A stretch of DNA of 64,000 bases, taken from the NCBI GenBank assembly GCA_965201085.1, contig CBDAVS010000047.1, forward strand, positions 186,001 to 250,000, given 5' to 3'. A program made the position numbers and the translations under genes. How positions within the stretch are numbered: the stretch's first letter is position 1; each line of letters begins with the position of its first letter. The stretch comes from JAPOUP01 sp965201085 (GTDB taxonomy: Bacteria > Pseudomonadota > Alphaproteobacteria > Rhodobacterales > Rhodobacteraceae). Positions 38,173-46,677 of the stretch are shown here, piece by piece. The notes under the pieces were generated by a model, which had not been told where the DNA came from, did not search any database, and worked only from the letters and a program-made list of their open reading frames with translations.

Positions 38173-38359
38173 AAGCCTCAACGGGAAACCACGGCCGATC
38201 GAAATGAAGACCTCGAATGGCAGGGAGTGAACGCCATTCCATATCAACAATGAACTCAGGGCCGCCAACGAGCCGCAGGAGAATTGTTACCTTATGCGGC
38301 ATTAGGATTTCTCCCGCAAACCCAAATCGTTTGAACTGCGCCCGCCACCCGAACGGCAT
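38171..38359 (-). pseudogene. Possible gene fragment downstream of ychF
   Basis: A 62-codon frame (MPFGWRAQFKRFGFAGEILM ... HFDRPWFPVEA) lies just after ychF on the same strand and ends at the solo IS5-like repeat, so it could be the 5' remnant of an IS-truncated gene. No domain is recognised and the ribosome binding site is weak, so it may equally be a chance frame. Confidence 0.25.
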
Positions 38360-38419
38360 GTCTCGCTCACGCCTACGGGCTTTCGCGCCAGCATCCGGTC
38401 AAATGGCGAGGCGCAGCGC

Positions 38420-39517
38420 TCACGCATTGAAAAGAAAGTGCATGACGTCTCCGTCCCGAACCTCATATCCTTTGCCTTCGACACGCATGCGTCCGGCATC
38501 CCTGCAGGCCTGCTCGCCGCCCAATTCCACATAGTCCAGATAGGAAATCGTCTCGGCCCGGATGAATCCACGCTCGAAGTCACGGTGGATCACACCGGCG
38601 GCTTTCGGCGCCAGTGTCCCGGTCCGCACCGTCCAGGCCCGCGCTTCCCTGGGCCCGGCCGTGAAAAAGGTCTGAAGATCCAGAAGCAGGTATCCGGCCT
38701 GGATCAGACGATCGAGCCCCGCCTCATTGAGACCCAGTTCCTCAATAAACGCCAATGCCTCATCGCGGTCAAGCTGCGCGATCTCCTCTTCGATTCTTGC
38801 CGAAATCGTCACCGTCACCGCCCCTGCTGACAAGGCCATCTCATCGACTGCCCGCGAGTATGCGTTGTGCGTCCCCGCATCTTCCTCGCCGACATTGCAT
38901 ACATACAGCACCGGCTTGGCCGTAAGCAGGTGCAGCCCTTTCCATGAAAGCGTATCCTCTTCGGCTATCTCAACATCACGGGCTGGCCGGCCTTCCGCCA
39001 GTTCGGCCATCGCAGCCATCAACAGCCGTTCCTGCCGCGCCGCGTCCCTGTCACCGCTGCGTACGCTTCGGGCAGTTCCCTGCAGCTGCCTTTCCACCGA
39101 CGCCATATCGGCAAGCATCAGTTCCGTCTCAATGGTTTCCGCGTCGGCGACTGGATCAATCCCGCTCTGCACATGCGTGACGTTTCGGTCCTCGAAGCAG
39201 CGAAGCACATGGGCGATCGCATCGACCTCGCGAATGTTTGCCAGAAACCGGTTTCCGAGCCCCTCGCCCCGACTGGCCCCCTTGACCAGTCCCGCGACGT
39301 CAACGAAGGTCATCCGGGCGGGAATAGTCCGGTTTGAACCGGCGATGACGGCTATTCTGTCGAGGCGGGAATCAGGCACCGCCACCTCACCGACATTGGG
39401 CTCGATCGTGCAGAAGGGAAAATTCGCCGCCTGTGCCGCCGCCGTCCGTGTCAGTGCGTTGAACAGCGTCGATTTACCCACATTGGGAAGCCCTACGATT
39501 CCTATCCGAAAGCCCAT
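38420..39517 (-). CDS. ychF: Redox-regulated ATPase/GTPase YchF
   Basis: YchF (OLA1 family) is a ribosome-associated P-loop NTPase that prefers ATP. The 365-residue protein starts GFRIGIVGLPNVGKSTLFNALT (G1). It has DVAGLVKGASRGEGLGNRFLANI (G3 region with the typical downstream motif), a coiled-coil insertion ELMLADMASVERQLQ, VLYVCNVGEED in place of the classical NKxD, and the C-terminal TGS-type domain (LQTFFTAGPREARAWTV through RAETISYLDYVELGG). The second Met (39517) was chosen because it gives the normal N-terminus. The gene is divergent from the VOC gene. Confidence 0.94.
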   Translation of the reverse strand: MGFRIGIVGLPNVGKSTLFNALTRTAAAQAANFPFCTIEPNVGEVAVPDSRLDRIAVIAGSNRTIPARMTFVDVAGLVKGASRGEGLGNRFLANIREVDAIAHVLRCFEDRNVTHVQSGIDPVADAETIETELMLADMASVERQLQGTARSVRSGDRDAARQERLLMAAMAELAEGRPARDVEIAEEDTLSWKGLHLLTAKPVLYVCNVGEEDAGTHNAYSRAVDEMALSAGAVTVTISARIEEEIAQLDRDEALAFIEELGLNEAGLDRLIQAGYLLLDLQTFFTAGPREARAWTVRTGTLAPKAAGVIHRDFERGFIRAETISYLDYVELGGEQACRDAGRMRVEGKGYEVRDGDVMHFLFNA

Positions 39518-39614
39518 GCGTCTCCCCAAGCCAGCGCGCCGCCACTATCGCGTCGTTCACTCCTTCACAAGCCATTGCGCTCATTGTAAGCTGCGCCTGA
39601 GGAGGACATTTGGC

Positions 39615-40046
39615 ATGGACATGAATCCCTATCTCACGTTCCCCGGCAACTGCGAAGAAGCGATGAACTTCTACGCCGAGGTGTTCGGAGGGCATATCGA
39701 GTTCATCCAGAAGACCAAGGACAGCCCCATGGCTGGCAAGATGGGCGGAGAGAACGAGGATAAGGTGCTGCACGCTCGCCTGCGCGTGGGCGAACGGATG
39801 TTGATGGCCTCTGACGCCATGGGCATGCCTTACGAACTACCGGGCGGGATCTCGGTGCAGATCTCGTTTGAAGACCTTGAAAAGGTACGGCGCGTATTCC
39901 AACGGTTGGCGAAACATGGTGAGACGATCATGGAATTCGCGCCAACCTTCTGGACAACCGGTTTCGGAATGTGCCGTGACCGATATGGTATACCATGGAT
40001 GGTTAATTGCGACGCTCCGCCTGAAGGCCGGTTGCAAGAGCGATAA
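39615..40046 (+). CDS. PhnB-like VOC-family protein
   Basis: The 143-residue protein is a single-domain vicinal-oxygen-chelate fold protein of the PhnB/YdcE type: NPYLTFPGNCEEAMNFYAEVFGGHIEFIQK, LHARLRVGERMLMASDAMG and a C-terminal FGMCRDRYGIPWMVNC. Members bind a metal or small ligand; many have no assigned reaction. The start at 39615 has a strong gaggaggac site upstream. The frame is open far upstream to 38727, but that part is antisense to ychF and was rejected. Confidence 0.85.
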   Translation: MDMNPYLTFPGNCEEAMNFYAEVFGGHIEFIQKTKDSPMAGKMGGENEDKVLHARLRVGERMLMASDAMGMPYELPGGISVQISFEDLEKVRRVFQRLAKHGETIMEFAPTFWTTGFGMCRDRYGIPWMVNCDAPPEGRLQER

Positions 40047-40464
40047 AGGACGCTCCACCCCGTTTGCGCCGCGGCCGGGAAAGCGGAGACCGATGACTGC
40101 CAGCATCGGCTGTGTCTCAATTCGAATTCCATAGTGTCCGCCAGAAAACCGCCAGGCTGCGGTTTTTTGCGGCCCCACTTCCAGTCCGAAGTGCAACACC
40201 GGCCCGCCTCCGGAGCGAGGGCGTGGCCCGAGCGGAGGAGGCGGGCCGGTGTTGAGGGATTTTCCGGCCAGGGCCCCGGATTCCACGCGGAATACGGCGG
40301 CTGTCCCTTCGGATCGGAGCGTAACCGGGCCTCCCGGCGGCGGCAAGGCCCCGCGGCGGGAGGTGGCGCGCCCGTCCGGGCGAGGGAAGGGGTGGCCCGA
40401 CCGAAACCGGGCGGGCGCGCCTGCGGAATTCCCTCTCCCCCGTCGGCCGACGGGGCGAAGCGCC

Positions 40465-41235
40465 TCAGGGAGGCCGCGCCCGCGCGAAAGCCTCCGCCGG
40501 CGTCAGGTAGCCGAGCGCCTTGCGGGGGCGCGCGTTCAGGATGTCCTGGACCCGCTTCACGCGGGCGTCCGTGACCTGCCGCAGGTCGGTCCCCTTCGGC
40601 AGGTACTGGGGCGGCAGACCGTTGGTGTGCCCGTTCAGGCCCCGCTCCCACGAGTGGTAGGGCGTCGCGAAGAAGAAGTCGGCCTCCAGCGCCTTCGCCC
40701 CGACCTCTTTCGGGCGCTCCGAGATGTCCCTCCGGCCCGGGATGTGACCCCGGCCCGCGTGGCGGCCACCCTTCCAGTTCGGTTGACCCCGGCCCGCGTG
40801 GCGGCCACCCTTCCAGTTCGGTTTCTTTCCCCGCCGCCGCAGGTGCCCGAAAAGCGTTCCTCCGTCCCTGCGGTCCGCGCGTACGAGGTCGTATATCCGC
40901 TGACGGCCGACCATGCCGGGGTCCTCCAGCCGGAGACGCCCCGAGACCTGTTCCGGGCTCCAGCCCTCCTCCAGCTTCGCCACGACCTTCGCCCAGCGCC
41001 CCTCCGTCAGCTTCCTCGGGACCGAAGAGGCCTCGCTCCGGCGCTCGGTGGCCTTCCTCCACGCCTGTCCCTGCCGGTATCCCCGCCCGCCGCCGTCGCG
41101 TCGGATCTCCCGCGATATGGTGGCCGGATGGCGGCCCAGCTGCCTGGCGATGGCCCCGTTCGAAAGCCCGCTTTTCCCCGTCGCGTATATCTGGCATCTT
41201 TCGTCGAAGGTCAGATGACGGTAGCCCTCGGGCAT
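40465..41235 (-). pseudogene. Internally deleted IS30-family transposase
   Basis: An uninterrupted 256-residue frame begins MPEGYRHLTFDERCQIYATG. It contains the IS30 DNA-binding region GAIARQLGRHPATISREIRRDG and WSPEQVSGRLRLEDPGMVGR, then jumps to the end of the catalytic domain, ADFFFATPYHSWERGLNGHT and DLRQVTDARVKRVQDILNAR. The segment with the first DDE residues (ADTVIG to VHTITAD in copy 1) is deleted, so it cannot transpose by itself. It could still be made and bind IS30 ends, since the frame is open and its sequence is closer to the family consensus than copy 1. Confidence 0.75.
40745..40822. repeat. Two tandem copies of a 39-bp unit
   Basis: The unit begins tgaccccggcccgcgtggcg and occurs twice without change (40745-40783 and 40784-40822) inside the IS30-like transposase of copy 2, duplicating 13 residues (PNWKGGRHAGRG plus one). 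The frame is kept. Perfect identity implies a recent slippage or recombination event. Confidence 0.85.
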
Positions 41236-43101
41236 GACACTCTCCTATCCTGAGCACAGGGACTGTCGCCGTTATCTGACCGATTCGCAAGATGCTGCAC
41301 CCGAAACGCGGCTTCCCACCATCAACGGTGTTGCACTTCAGAGCGGAACGGGGGCGGTAAATGACGGAATCCGCCTTGCGGGGATCCGCCGGATATGGCG
41401 GTCAGGGTATGCCGCGGAATCCGGCAATCCTCCCCTTCAGGAGGCCCCCATGCGCAGGGTCCACGACACCCAGCGGAGGCCCGGCACCCCCGGCATCCCG
41501 AAGATCAGGCTGGACGTGAAATCGAGGGACGACATCCCGGCGATCCCGATCGGCCTCCAGGACCCCTGCAGCGACGAAGGGACCCGAAAGCGGCTGTTCC
41601 GGCTTCCGGGCAGGATGGTGCTGCCCGGAAGGAGCCGCCGGGTCGGCAGGCCGGGGATGGAACCGTGGACCATCCCGGTGCTGGGGGTCGTGAAGCAGGG
41701 TCCCGGGTGCGATTTCGACCGGCTTCAGGAACTGGCGAACCAACACATCCCGATCCGGCAAAGGCCGGAGGCCGGGCCACGGATCATGGGACGTGGACGG
41801 ATACGGATACGAATACCGGCGTCTGGTTGACAACGTGTCGCTCCCCTCGCCGGAGCTTCCCGCCGAGGTCGGAAGGACGGTCGTGGAGAGGGGCCACAGG
41901 GTGGCGGCGGAAAAGCCTGGCGCCGCGTCGCGCGGCCGCCGTGATTCCTTCGTGGCCGGGACCGACGTCCACCATCCGACCGACCGCAGCCTGCCGATGG
42001 ACGCGGCGCGGTGCATGGTCCGGGACGTGTCCCGGGCCTGCGGGGGGGGCCTGGGGCCGCGCGGCTGGCGGCGGAAGGAATACCTTTGCAGGAAGCTCCG
42101 GAAAGACTACCTCCGGGTGGCCACGTCACGGCTCGCCAACCCGCGCCCGAGGGACGTGGAGGCGCCGCTCCGGCTGGCGCTGAAGCTGGCGGACAGGGCG
42201 GAGGCCAGCTGCGCGGAGATCGACGGCAGGTTGGGTATCCCGGGCCCATCGGACAGTATCCGGGGCTTCATCGGCCATGTCAGGCCCCGGGCGGACCTGA
42301 CCGGACGGCGGGTCCTGAAGGGCGGGACGGTCCCGCACCGCGGGAAGGTGCACCCGATATCCGGGCCGCACACGCGCTGGATATCGAAGGGCAAGGCCGG
42401 GGTCCCGGTGGAGCCCGGCGTTCCGGTCCGCGTCCCTGAGGACCGTCACGGATTCCTCCCGCACCGTTCCGTCATGTGGGAGGGGAGCGACGTGGACGTG
42501 GCGGTCCCCATGGGCGGGGAGGCGCGGGCCCGGTTCCCGACCTGTCGGTGGTGAGCTTCGACCGCGGTCCGCACAGCCCCCCGGACCGGCTGGGGCCTGC
42601 CGGGATGCCGGAGCCGACACCATGCCGCGGAAAGGCAGGCTGTCGAAGGCGGACCGCGTCCGGGAAAGCGGGGAGGCGTTCCGCGGGGCGCGGCGCGCCC
42701 ACGCCGCGGGCGGGTCGGCCATCAACAGCCTGGAGCACCGCGGTCTGGACCGCGTCGGCGGCCACGGAAAGAAGGGTTTCGCCGGCGCCGTGGCGCTGGC
42801 CACGAATGTCCACCGCCTCGGCCTGATGCCGCCGGCGAGGGAGCGCCCCGTGCTCCCCGCCGCCGCCTGACCGAGGCGTCCACCGATGAACCGGTCCTTG
42901 GAAGGCCCCGCCGCTGCGGGGCCCGCACCGGCGTGCTCGCGGGCCGGCGGAGGCCCGGATGTTCACCATATGTTCCCGCCACCGGCCGTCCCGTCGAAGC
43001 CCCGGGCGGCGCTCCGACGGGCCCGGCCAGGGTCCCGTGAAGCCGGAATCCGCCGGATTCGGCCCGGTCACCGGAAGAACACGGGGTTTTCTGGCAGACA
43101 C

Positions 43102-43938
43102 TAGAATAGCCTTGTCCGGTGCCGGATGAAACGCTGCATCGATGGTCGCCAGAACGTCCGATGTTCCAATGCTCAGCGCGGCCCTGCCGGGCAGGGAAGC
43201 ACCGACGCCAAGCGCACCTCGTAATTGTCGCCGCTGCCGGCGGCCACAATGACCGAGCCCGGTACACCCCAGCACTGACACAGTTCCCTGCGTAACTGTA
43301 CGGCAGGATCGCATGACGCCAACAGACGCGGCACACGACCTCGGTCCCAACCGGCGGCGGTCAGCAGTTCGTCATCCCATTCCTCGCTTCTGCAGTCCAG
43401 CATCATGGTACCGGATGCGTCCGAAACCTCGGTCGCGCGCCCACCGGTCATGCACAGTCGGACATAGTCTTTCGGCAGCATCAGGACATCGGCACGGTCC
43501 AGCGCGTCCTGTCGATGCTTCGCAAGCCACATCAGTTTAGGGGCGGTCAGACCCGGATCGGGATGATCATTGGCGCGCCAGCCGATATCGGGCACACGTT
43601 CCAGCAGTTAGGCGCATTCCACCAGCGTCCTCTGATCATTCCTGAGGATGCACGGCGTCGTCCGCATGTCATGTCTGTCCAGAAGGACCTGCCCCAGCAT
43701 ATGTCCGGAAAGCGAAATGGCCTCCAGTCGTTGCATCAGGCCCGCATGGTCGGCCGCAAGCGCGTCAAAGCAGCCCCCCCGTCAGGTTCCACCATTGATC
43801 AGGGTCCTACTGGCTCCATCCGGGGCGTGGAATGTCGACCTGCGAGCGCTCGGCGGCGATGGCGTGGCGGGTGCCATCCTCGTCGACAGGGGCGACCTCG
43901 ATGCCGGAGGTACCAAGATCGATCCCTGCGTAAATCAC
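43102..43938 (-). pseudogene. Broken FGGY-family sugar kinase (xylulokinase-like), truncated by IS
   Basis: The gene would start at a GTG overlapping the SorC stop (GTGA) and reads IYAGIDLGTSGIEVAPVDED and RPGWSQ, then a TAG before DPDQWW. It changes frame, shows HMLGQVLLDRHD and RTLVECA, meets a TAA, and resumes LLERVPDIGWRANDHPDPG, TAPKLMWLAKHR, MLPKDYVRLCMTGG and SDASGTMMLD. It shifts frame again and ends PGRAALSIGTSDVLATIDA exactly where ISNCY copy 2 begins. These are N-domain and hinge features of xylulokinase-like enzymes; the C-terminal third is gone. Two nonsense codons look like Glu codons changed to stops. Gene order (regulator-kinase) implies it once phosphorylated the imported sugar or its product. 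Confidence 0.82.
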
Positions 43939-44900
43939 TGCACCGTCTCGGCCAAAGCCCGGGCGGTATGTTCGTCCGTCACCAAATGCTTGACGCAGCC
44001 GCGGCGTAGAATCGCCCGTATGATCGGCAGTTTGGACCGACCGCCCGCGGCGACAATTACATTCGGTAGGGTATTCAGATCCTCAAGCCGGATGCCAAGG
44101 ACGCGGTCGTTGATCTCGTGATCGACGAGGGCGCCGTCCCGGTCGAGGAAATAACCCATGATGTCGCCGACGGCACCCGCCGCGACAAGCTCATCCACTG
44201 TCAGATCTTCCGGTAAGCCATCGGCAAGCAACAGCGAGTTTTCCATGTCACCCGCTGCCAGCGCCAATCCGTCGGCACGCAGGATTTTCGTGATCGAGCC
44301 ACAGAATTCCTGCTCACGCAGAATATCTCCGTTTCTGACGCTGGTCGCGTAGATCGGTGCGGTGAAATAGCTGTGAGCCGCGTTGCACAGATCAGCCAAC
44401 CGCGTCGTGATTTCATAGCTGTTGACATCCGAACCTTTGGTCAGGCCACCCATCACGCTGGTGATCTCAAGATCAGGGCGGTTCAGTGGCTCCGTGAACC
44501 GTGTCGCCATGTTAAGCGTGTTGCCCCAGGACATGCCGAAGAGACGCACGTCGTCGCGGGACAGGAATCGGGTCAGGAACTGCCCCAATGCCGCGCCCAG
44601 AATGTTGTGAAGATTGAAATCGTCGCCGCCGACGGGAGCGACCGTGCATGTCTCCAGACCGAACCCACCGCTCAGAGCCGATTCAAGCGCAACACATGGC
44701 CCCAGCGGCGAGTTGAAGGACACGCGGACGATGCCGCGTTCCCGTACCGTCGAGAGCGCCCGATTCACCCTCAGTCTCGTCAGCCCAAACACCTCGGCCG
44801 CCCGCGCCTGGGTCATACCCTGAACCTCGCAGGCATAGGCAAGCCGCACAAGAAGCTGTTCCTCGGCATCCAGAATCTCGGTTTTTGAACGCCGTGACAT
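43935..44900 (-). CDS. SorC-family sugar-responsive transcriptional regulator
   Basis: The 321-residue protein has an N-terminal helix-turn-helix (LVRLAYACEVQGMTQARAAEVFGLTRLRVNRALSTVRERG). The SorC sugar-phosphate-binding domain follows, with LFGMSWGNTLNMATRF, VMGGLTKGSDVNSYEI, NGDILREQEF, GAVGDIMGYFLDRDG and PNVIVAAGGRSKLPIIRAILR. EryD and related polyol regulators belong to this family. It is first in a unit with the broken kinase and next to ABC permease genes on the same strand. Its likely operator is the inverted repeat at 48053-48078. Confidence 0.87.
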   Translation of the reverse strand: MSRRSKTEILDAEEQLLVRLAYACEVQGMTQARAAEVFGLTRLRVNRALSTVRERGIVRVSFNSPLGPCVALESALSGGFGLETCTVAPVGGDDFNLHNILGAALGQFLTRFLSRDDVRLFGMSWGNTLNMATRFTEPLNRPDLEITSVMGGLTKGSDVNSYEITTRLADLCNAAHSYFTAPIYATSVRNGDILREQEFCGSITKILRADGLALAAGDMENSLLLADGLPEDLTVDELVAAGAVGDIMGYFLDRDGALVDHEINDRVLGIRLEDLNTLPNVIVAAGGRSKLPIIRAILRRGCVKHLVTDEHTARALAETVQ

Positions 44901-44913
44901 CGCCCTTGCCGGC

Positions 44914-45741
44914 CTACTTCACGGCGCCCATGGTCAGGCCGCGAACCAGCTGTCTTGACGCAAGCAGCGCAAAAACCAGGACGGGAATGACGATCAGGGT
45001 CGATGTAGCCATGATCTTGCCGTAAGGAAGGTTATAGCCCTCCATGAAACTGACCGCCATGGCAGGTGCCGTCTTGGCGTCAGTACGGGTCAGGATCAAG
45101 CCGAACATCAATTCGTTCCACGAAAAGATGAACGAAAAAATCGCGGATACCGCGATACCGGGCATCGCGAGAGGCAGGCAGACCGAGCGCATTATCCGGA
45201 ACTGCGATGCACCCTCGAGGCGGGCGGCTTCATCGAGATCATAGGGGATACCGCGGATCTGGTCCGTCACGATCCAGATGACGATGGGAAGGTTGAAGGT
45301 CAGGTATATCAGGATCAATGTGATGTGTCGGTCAAGAATCCCCAGTTTGCGTGCGATCAGAAAGAAGGGCAGTGCCAGCACAATGGGCGAAACCATCCGG
45401 TTGGTAATGAACCAGAACCAAAGGTCTCTCTTACCGCGAAACTCGAACCGGGCCAGCGCGAACGCCGCCGGCACTCCCAGAACCAGCGCCAGGGCGGTGG
45501 TGCAGACGGCAATTATCAGCGAGTTGACGAGCGTGGCGAGCACGCCGTCCCTGAACAGCGCCTCGCGGTAATTTTCGAACGTGGGTTCAAACAACCAGAC
45601 AGGCGGGGCCTCAAGCGCCACGATATGCGATTTCAGTGAAGTCGTGACCATCCAGTAAAACGGGAAAACGCAGATCAACAGGATCAGGGCAAGCAGCGCG
45701 ATCTGCCCCCAGAGCGGACCCTGTTCGCGGGTGGTGGCCAT
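44914..45741 (-). CDS. Sugar ABC transporter permease, MalG type
   Basis: The 275-residue inner-membrane permease has six hydrophobic segments, the first being LLALILLICVFPFYWMV. The conserved EAA loop is YDLDEAARLEGASQFRIMRSVCLPLAMPG. It pairs with the MalF-type permease, whose stop codon it meets by a single shared base at 45741, and with the binding protein and ATPase nearby. Substrate is probably a sugar or polyol. Confidence 0.9.
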   Translation of the reverse strand: MATTREQGPLWGQIALLALILLICVFPFYWMVTTSLKSHIVALEAPPVWLFEPTFENYREALFRDGVLATLVNSLIIAVCTTALALVLGVPAAFALARFEFRGKRDLWFWFITNRMVSPIVLALPFFLIARKLGILDRHITLILIYLTFNLPIVIWIVTDQIRGIPYDLDEAARLEGASQFRIMRSVCLPLAMPGIAVSAIFSFIFSWNELMFGLILTRTDAKTAPAMAVSFMEGYNLPYGKIMATSTLIVIPVLVFALLASRQLVRGLTMGAVK

Positions 45742-46661
45742 CAGGTGACCTTCTTGTAGAAAACGCGGATATAGACCTGCGCAAGAATTATGGTGATGAC
45801 CAGAAGGATTATCGCCTGCGCGGTCGCCAATCCCTGATCGAAGCCGCGGAATCCAACTCGCTGGATCATCAGAGAAATGAATTCGGTGGAAGATCCCGGT
45901 CCACCCCGTGTCAGTGTGAAAACCATGTCAAACAGCTTAAGCGTATCAGCTGTGCGCAGGATCAGCACCGCCACAAGCCCGGGAACCAGAAAAGGCAGCT
46001 GTACGTAAATCAGGACGTTCCATTTCGACTTCGTCTCAAGCCGTGCGGCTTCCTCTATCTCGTCCGGTACCATGGTCAGGCCCGCCAGAAGCACAAGGGC
46101 GACGAATGGTGTCCATTGCCAGACATCCCAGAAGACAATCATGACGAAGGCATTCACAGGGTCGCCGATCCAGTTGATGTCCGCACCTCCCAAAATCTGG
46201 TTAACGACACCGAACTTCTGGTTGAACATGACCTGCCCCAGAAGTCCCACTACCGCATAGGTCGTCGCCATCGGCAGAACGAGGCTGAGCCGACCGAGGG
46301 TCTTCAGGAATCTCAGTCCAGGCTGATGCAGAACAAGCGCGATGACGAGGCCCAGCGCCAGCTGTAGCGGCAGGACGGTGGCCAGAAGCGTAAAGGTGCG
46401 ACCCATCGCCTGCCAGAACACTTCATCGGTTAGAACCGTCCAGTAATTTTCGAGTCCGATGAATTTAATCTTCTTGAGTTTGGTCAGGTTAAAGAAATGC
46501 AGTGAAGTCCAGAGCGCATATAGAAGCGGTGCGATGCCGACCATCGCCAATGCGACCACGGCCGGTCCGATGAAGGCGAAGATCGTTTTTCGCGAAACAC
46601 GTCCACGCAACGCCGGTCCCCCATAGCCGCATTGGGGCGCTTCGAGGCGCCCCAATGTCAT
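45741..46661 (-). CDS. Sugar ABC transporter permease, MalF type
   Basis: The 306-residue inner-membrane permease starts MTLGRLEAPQ at 46661. The open frame continues upstream to 46784, but that part overlaps the binding-protein gene. The first membrane segment is TIFAFIGPAVVALAMVGIAP, and the EAA loop is EIEEAARLETKSKWNVLIYVQLPFLVPG. TRGGPGSSTEF is typical of MalF-like subunits. The gene lies 16 bases after the binding-protein gene. Confidence 0.9.
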   Translation of the reverse strand: MTLGRLEAPQCGYGGPALRGRVSRKTIFAFIGPAVVALAMVGIAPLLYALWTSLHFFNLTKLKKIKFIGLENYWTVLTDEVFWQAMGRTFTLLATVLPLQLALGLVIALVLHQPGLRFLKTLGRLSLVLPMATTYAVVGLLGQVMFNQKFGVVNQILGGADINWIGDPVNAFVMIVFWDVWQWTPFVALVLLAGLTMVPDEIEEAARLETKSKWNVLIYVQLPFLVPGLVAVLILRTADTLKLFDMVFTLTRGGPGSSTEFISLMIQRVGFRGFDQGLATAQAIILLVITIILAQVYIRVFYKKVT

Positions 46662-46677
46662 AATGCGAATCGACGCT

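Larger units (their letters stand above)
40173..41355 (-). mobile_element. IS30-family element, copy 2, inserted in ISNCY copy 2
   Basis: The inverted ends match copy 1 (ccccacttccagtccgaagt from 40173; the reverse of gcccccgttccgctc ending 41355). A GG at each junction fits the 2-3 bp duplication IS30 makes. Relative to copy 1, the interior lacks the part of the DDE domain with the first two acidic residues and carries a 39-base tandem duplication. The single open transposase frame is described separately. Confidence 0.82.
40134..43101 (+). mobile_element. ISNCY-family element, copy 2, split by an IS30-like insertion
   Basis: The left end gtgtccgccagaaaaccgcc lies at 40134 and continues to 40172. 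The rest of the element resumes at 41356 and ends gcagacac at 43101. When the IS30-like element (40173-41355) is removed, the two parts join in the same order as copy 1, apart from a duplicated GG. The transposase remains are SRDDIPAIPIGLQDPCSDEG, EYRRLVDNVSLPSPELP, HTRWISKGKAGVPVE (frame 41793-42554) and SKADRVRESGEAF (frame 42622-42870). No matching target repeat is seen outside the two ends, so a rearrangement may have replaced one flank. Confidence 0.8.

Noticed and set aside
38727..39614. Long upstream extension of the VOC protein frame
   Set aside because: The extension is antisense to ychF and has the Ser/Arg-rich look of a reverse-strand shadow. The strong ribosome-binding site before 39615 fixes the real start.
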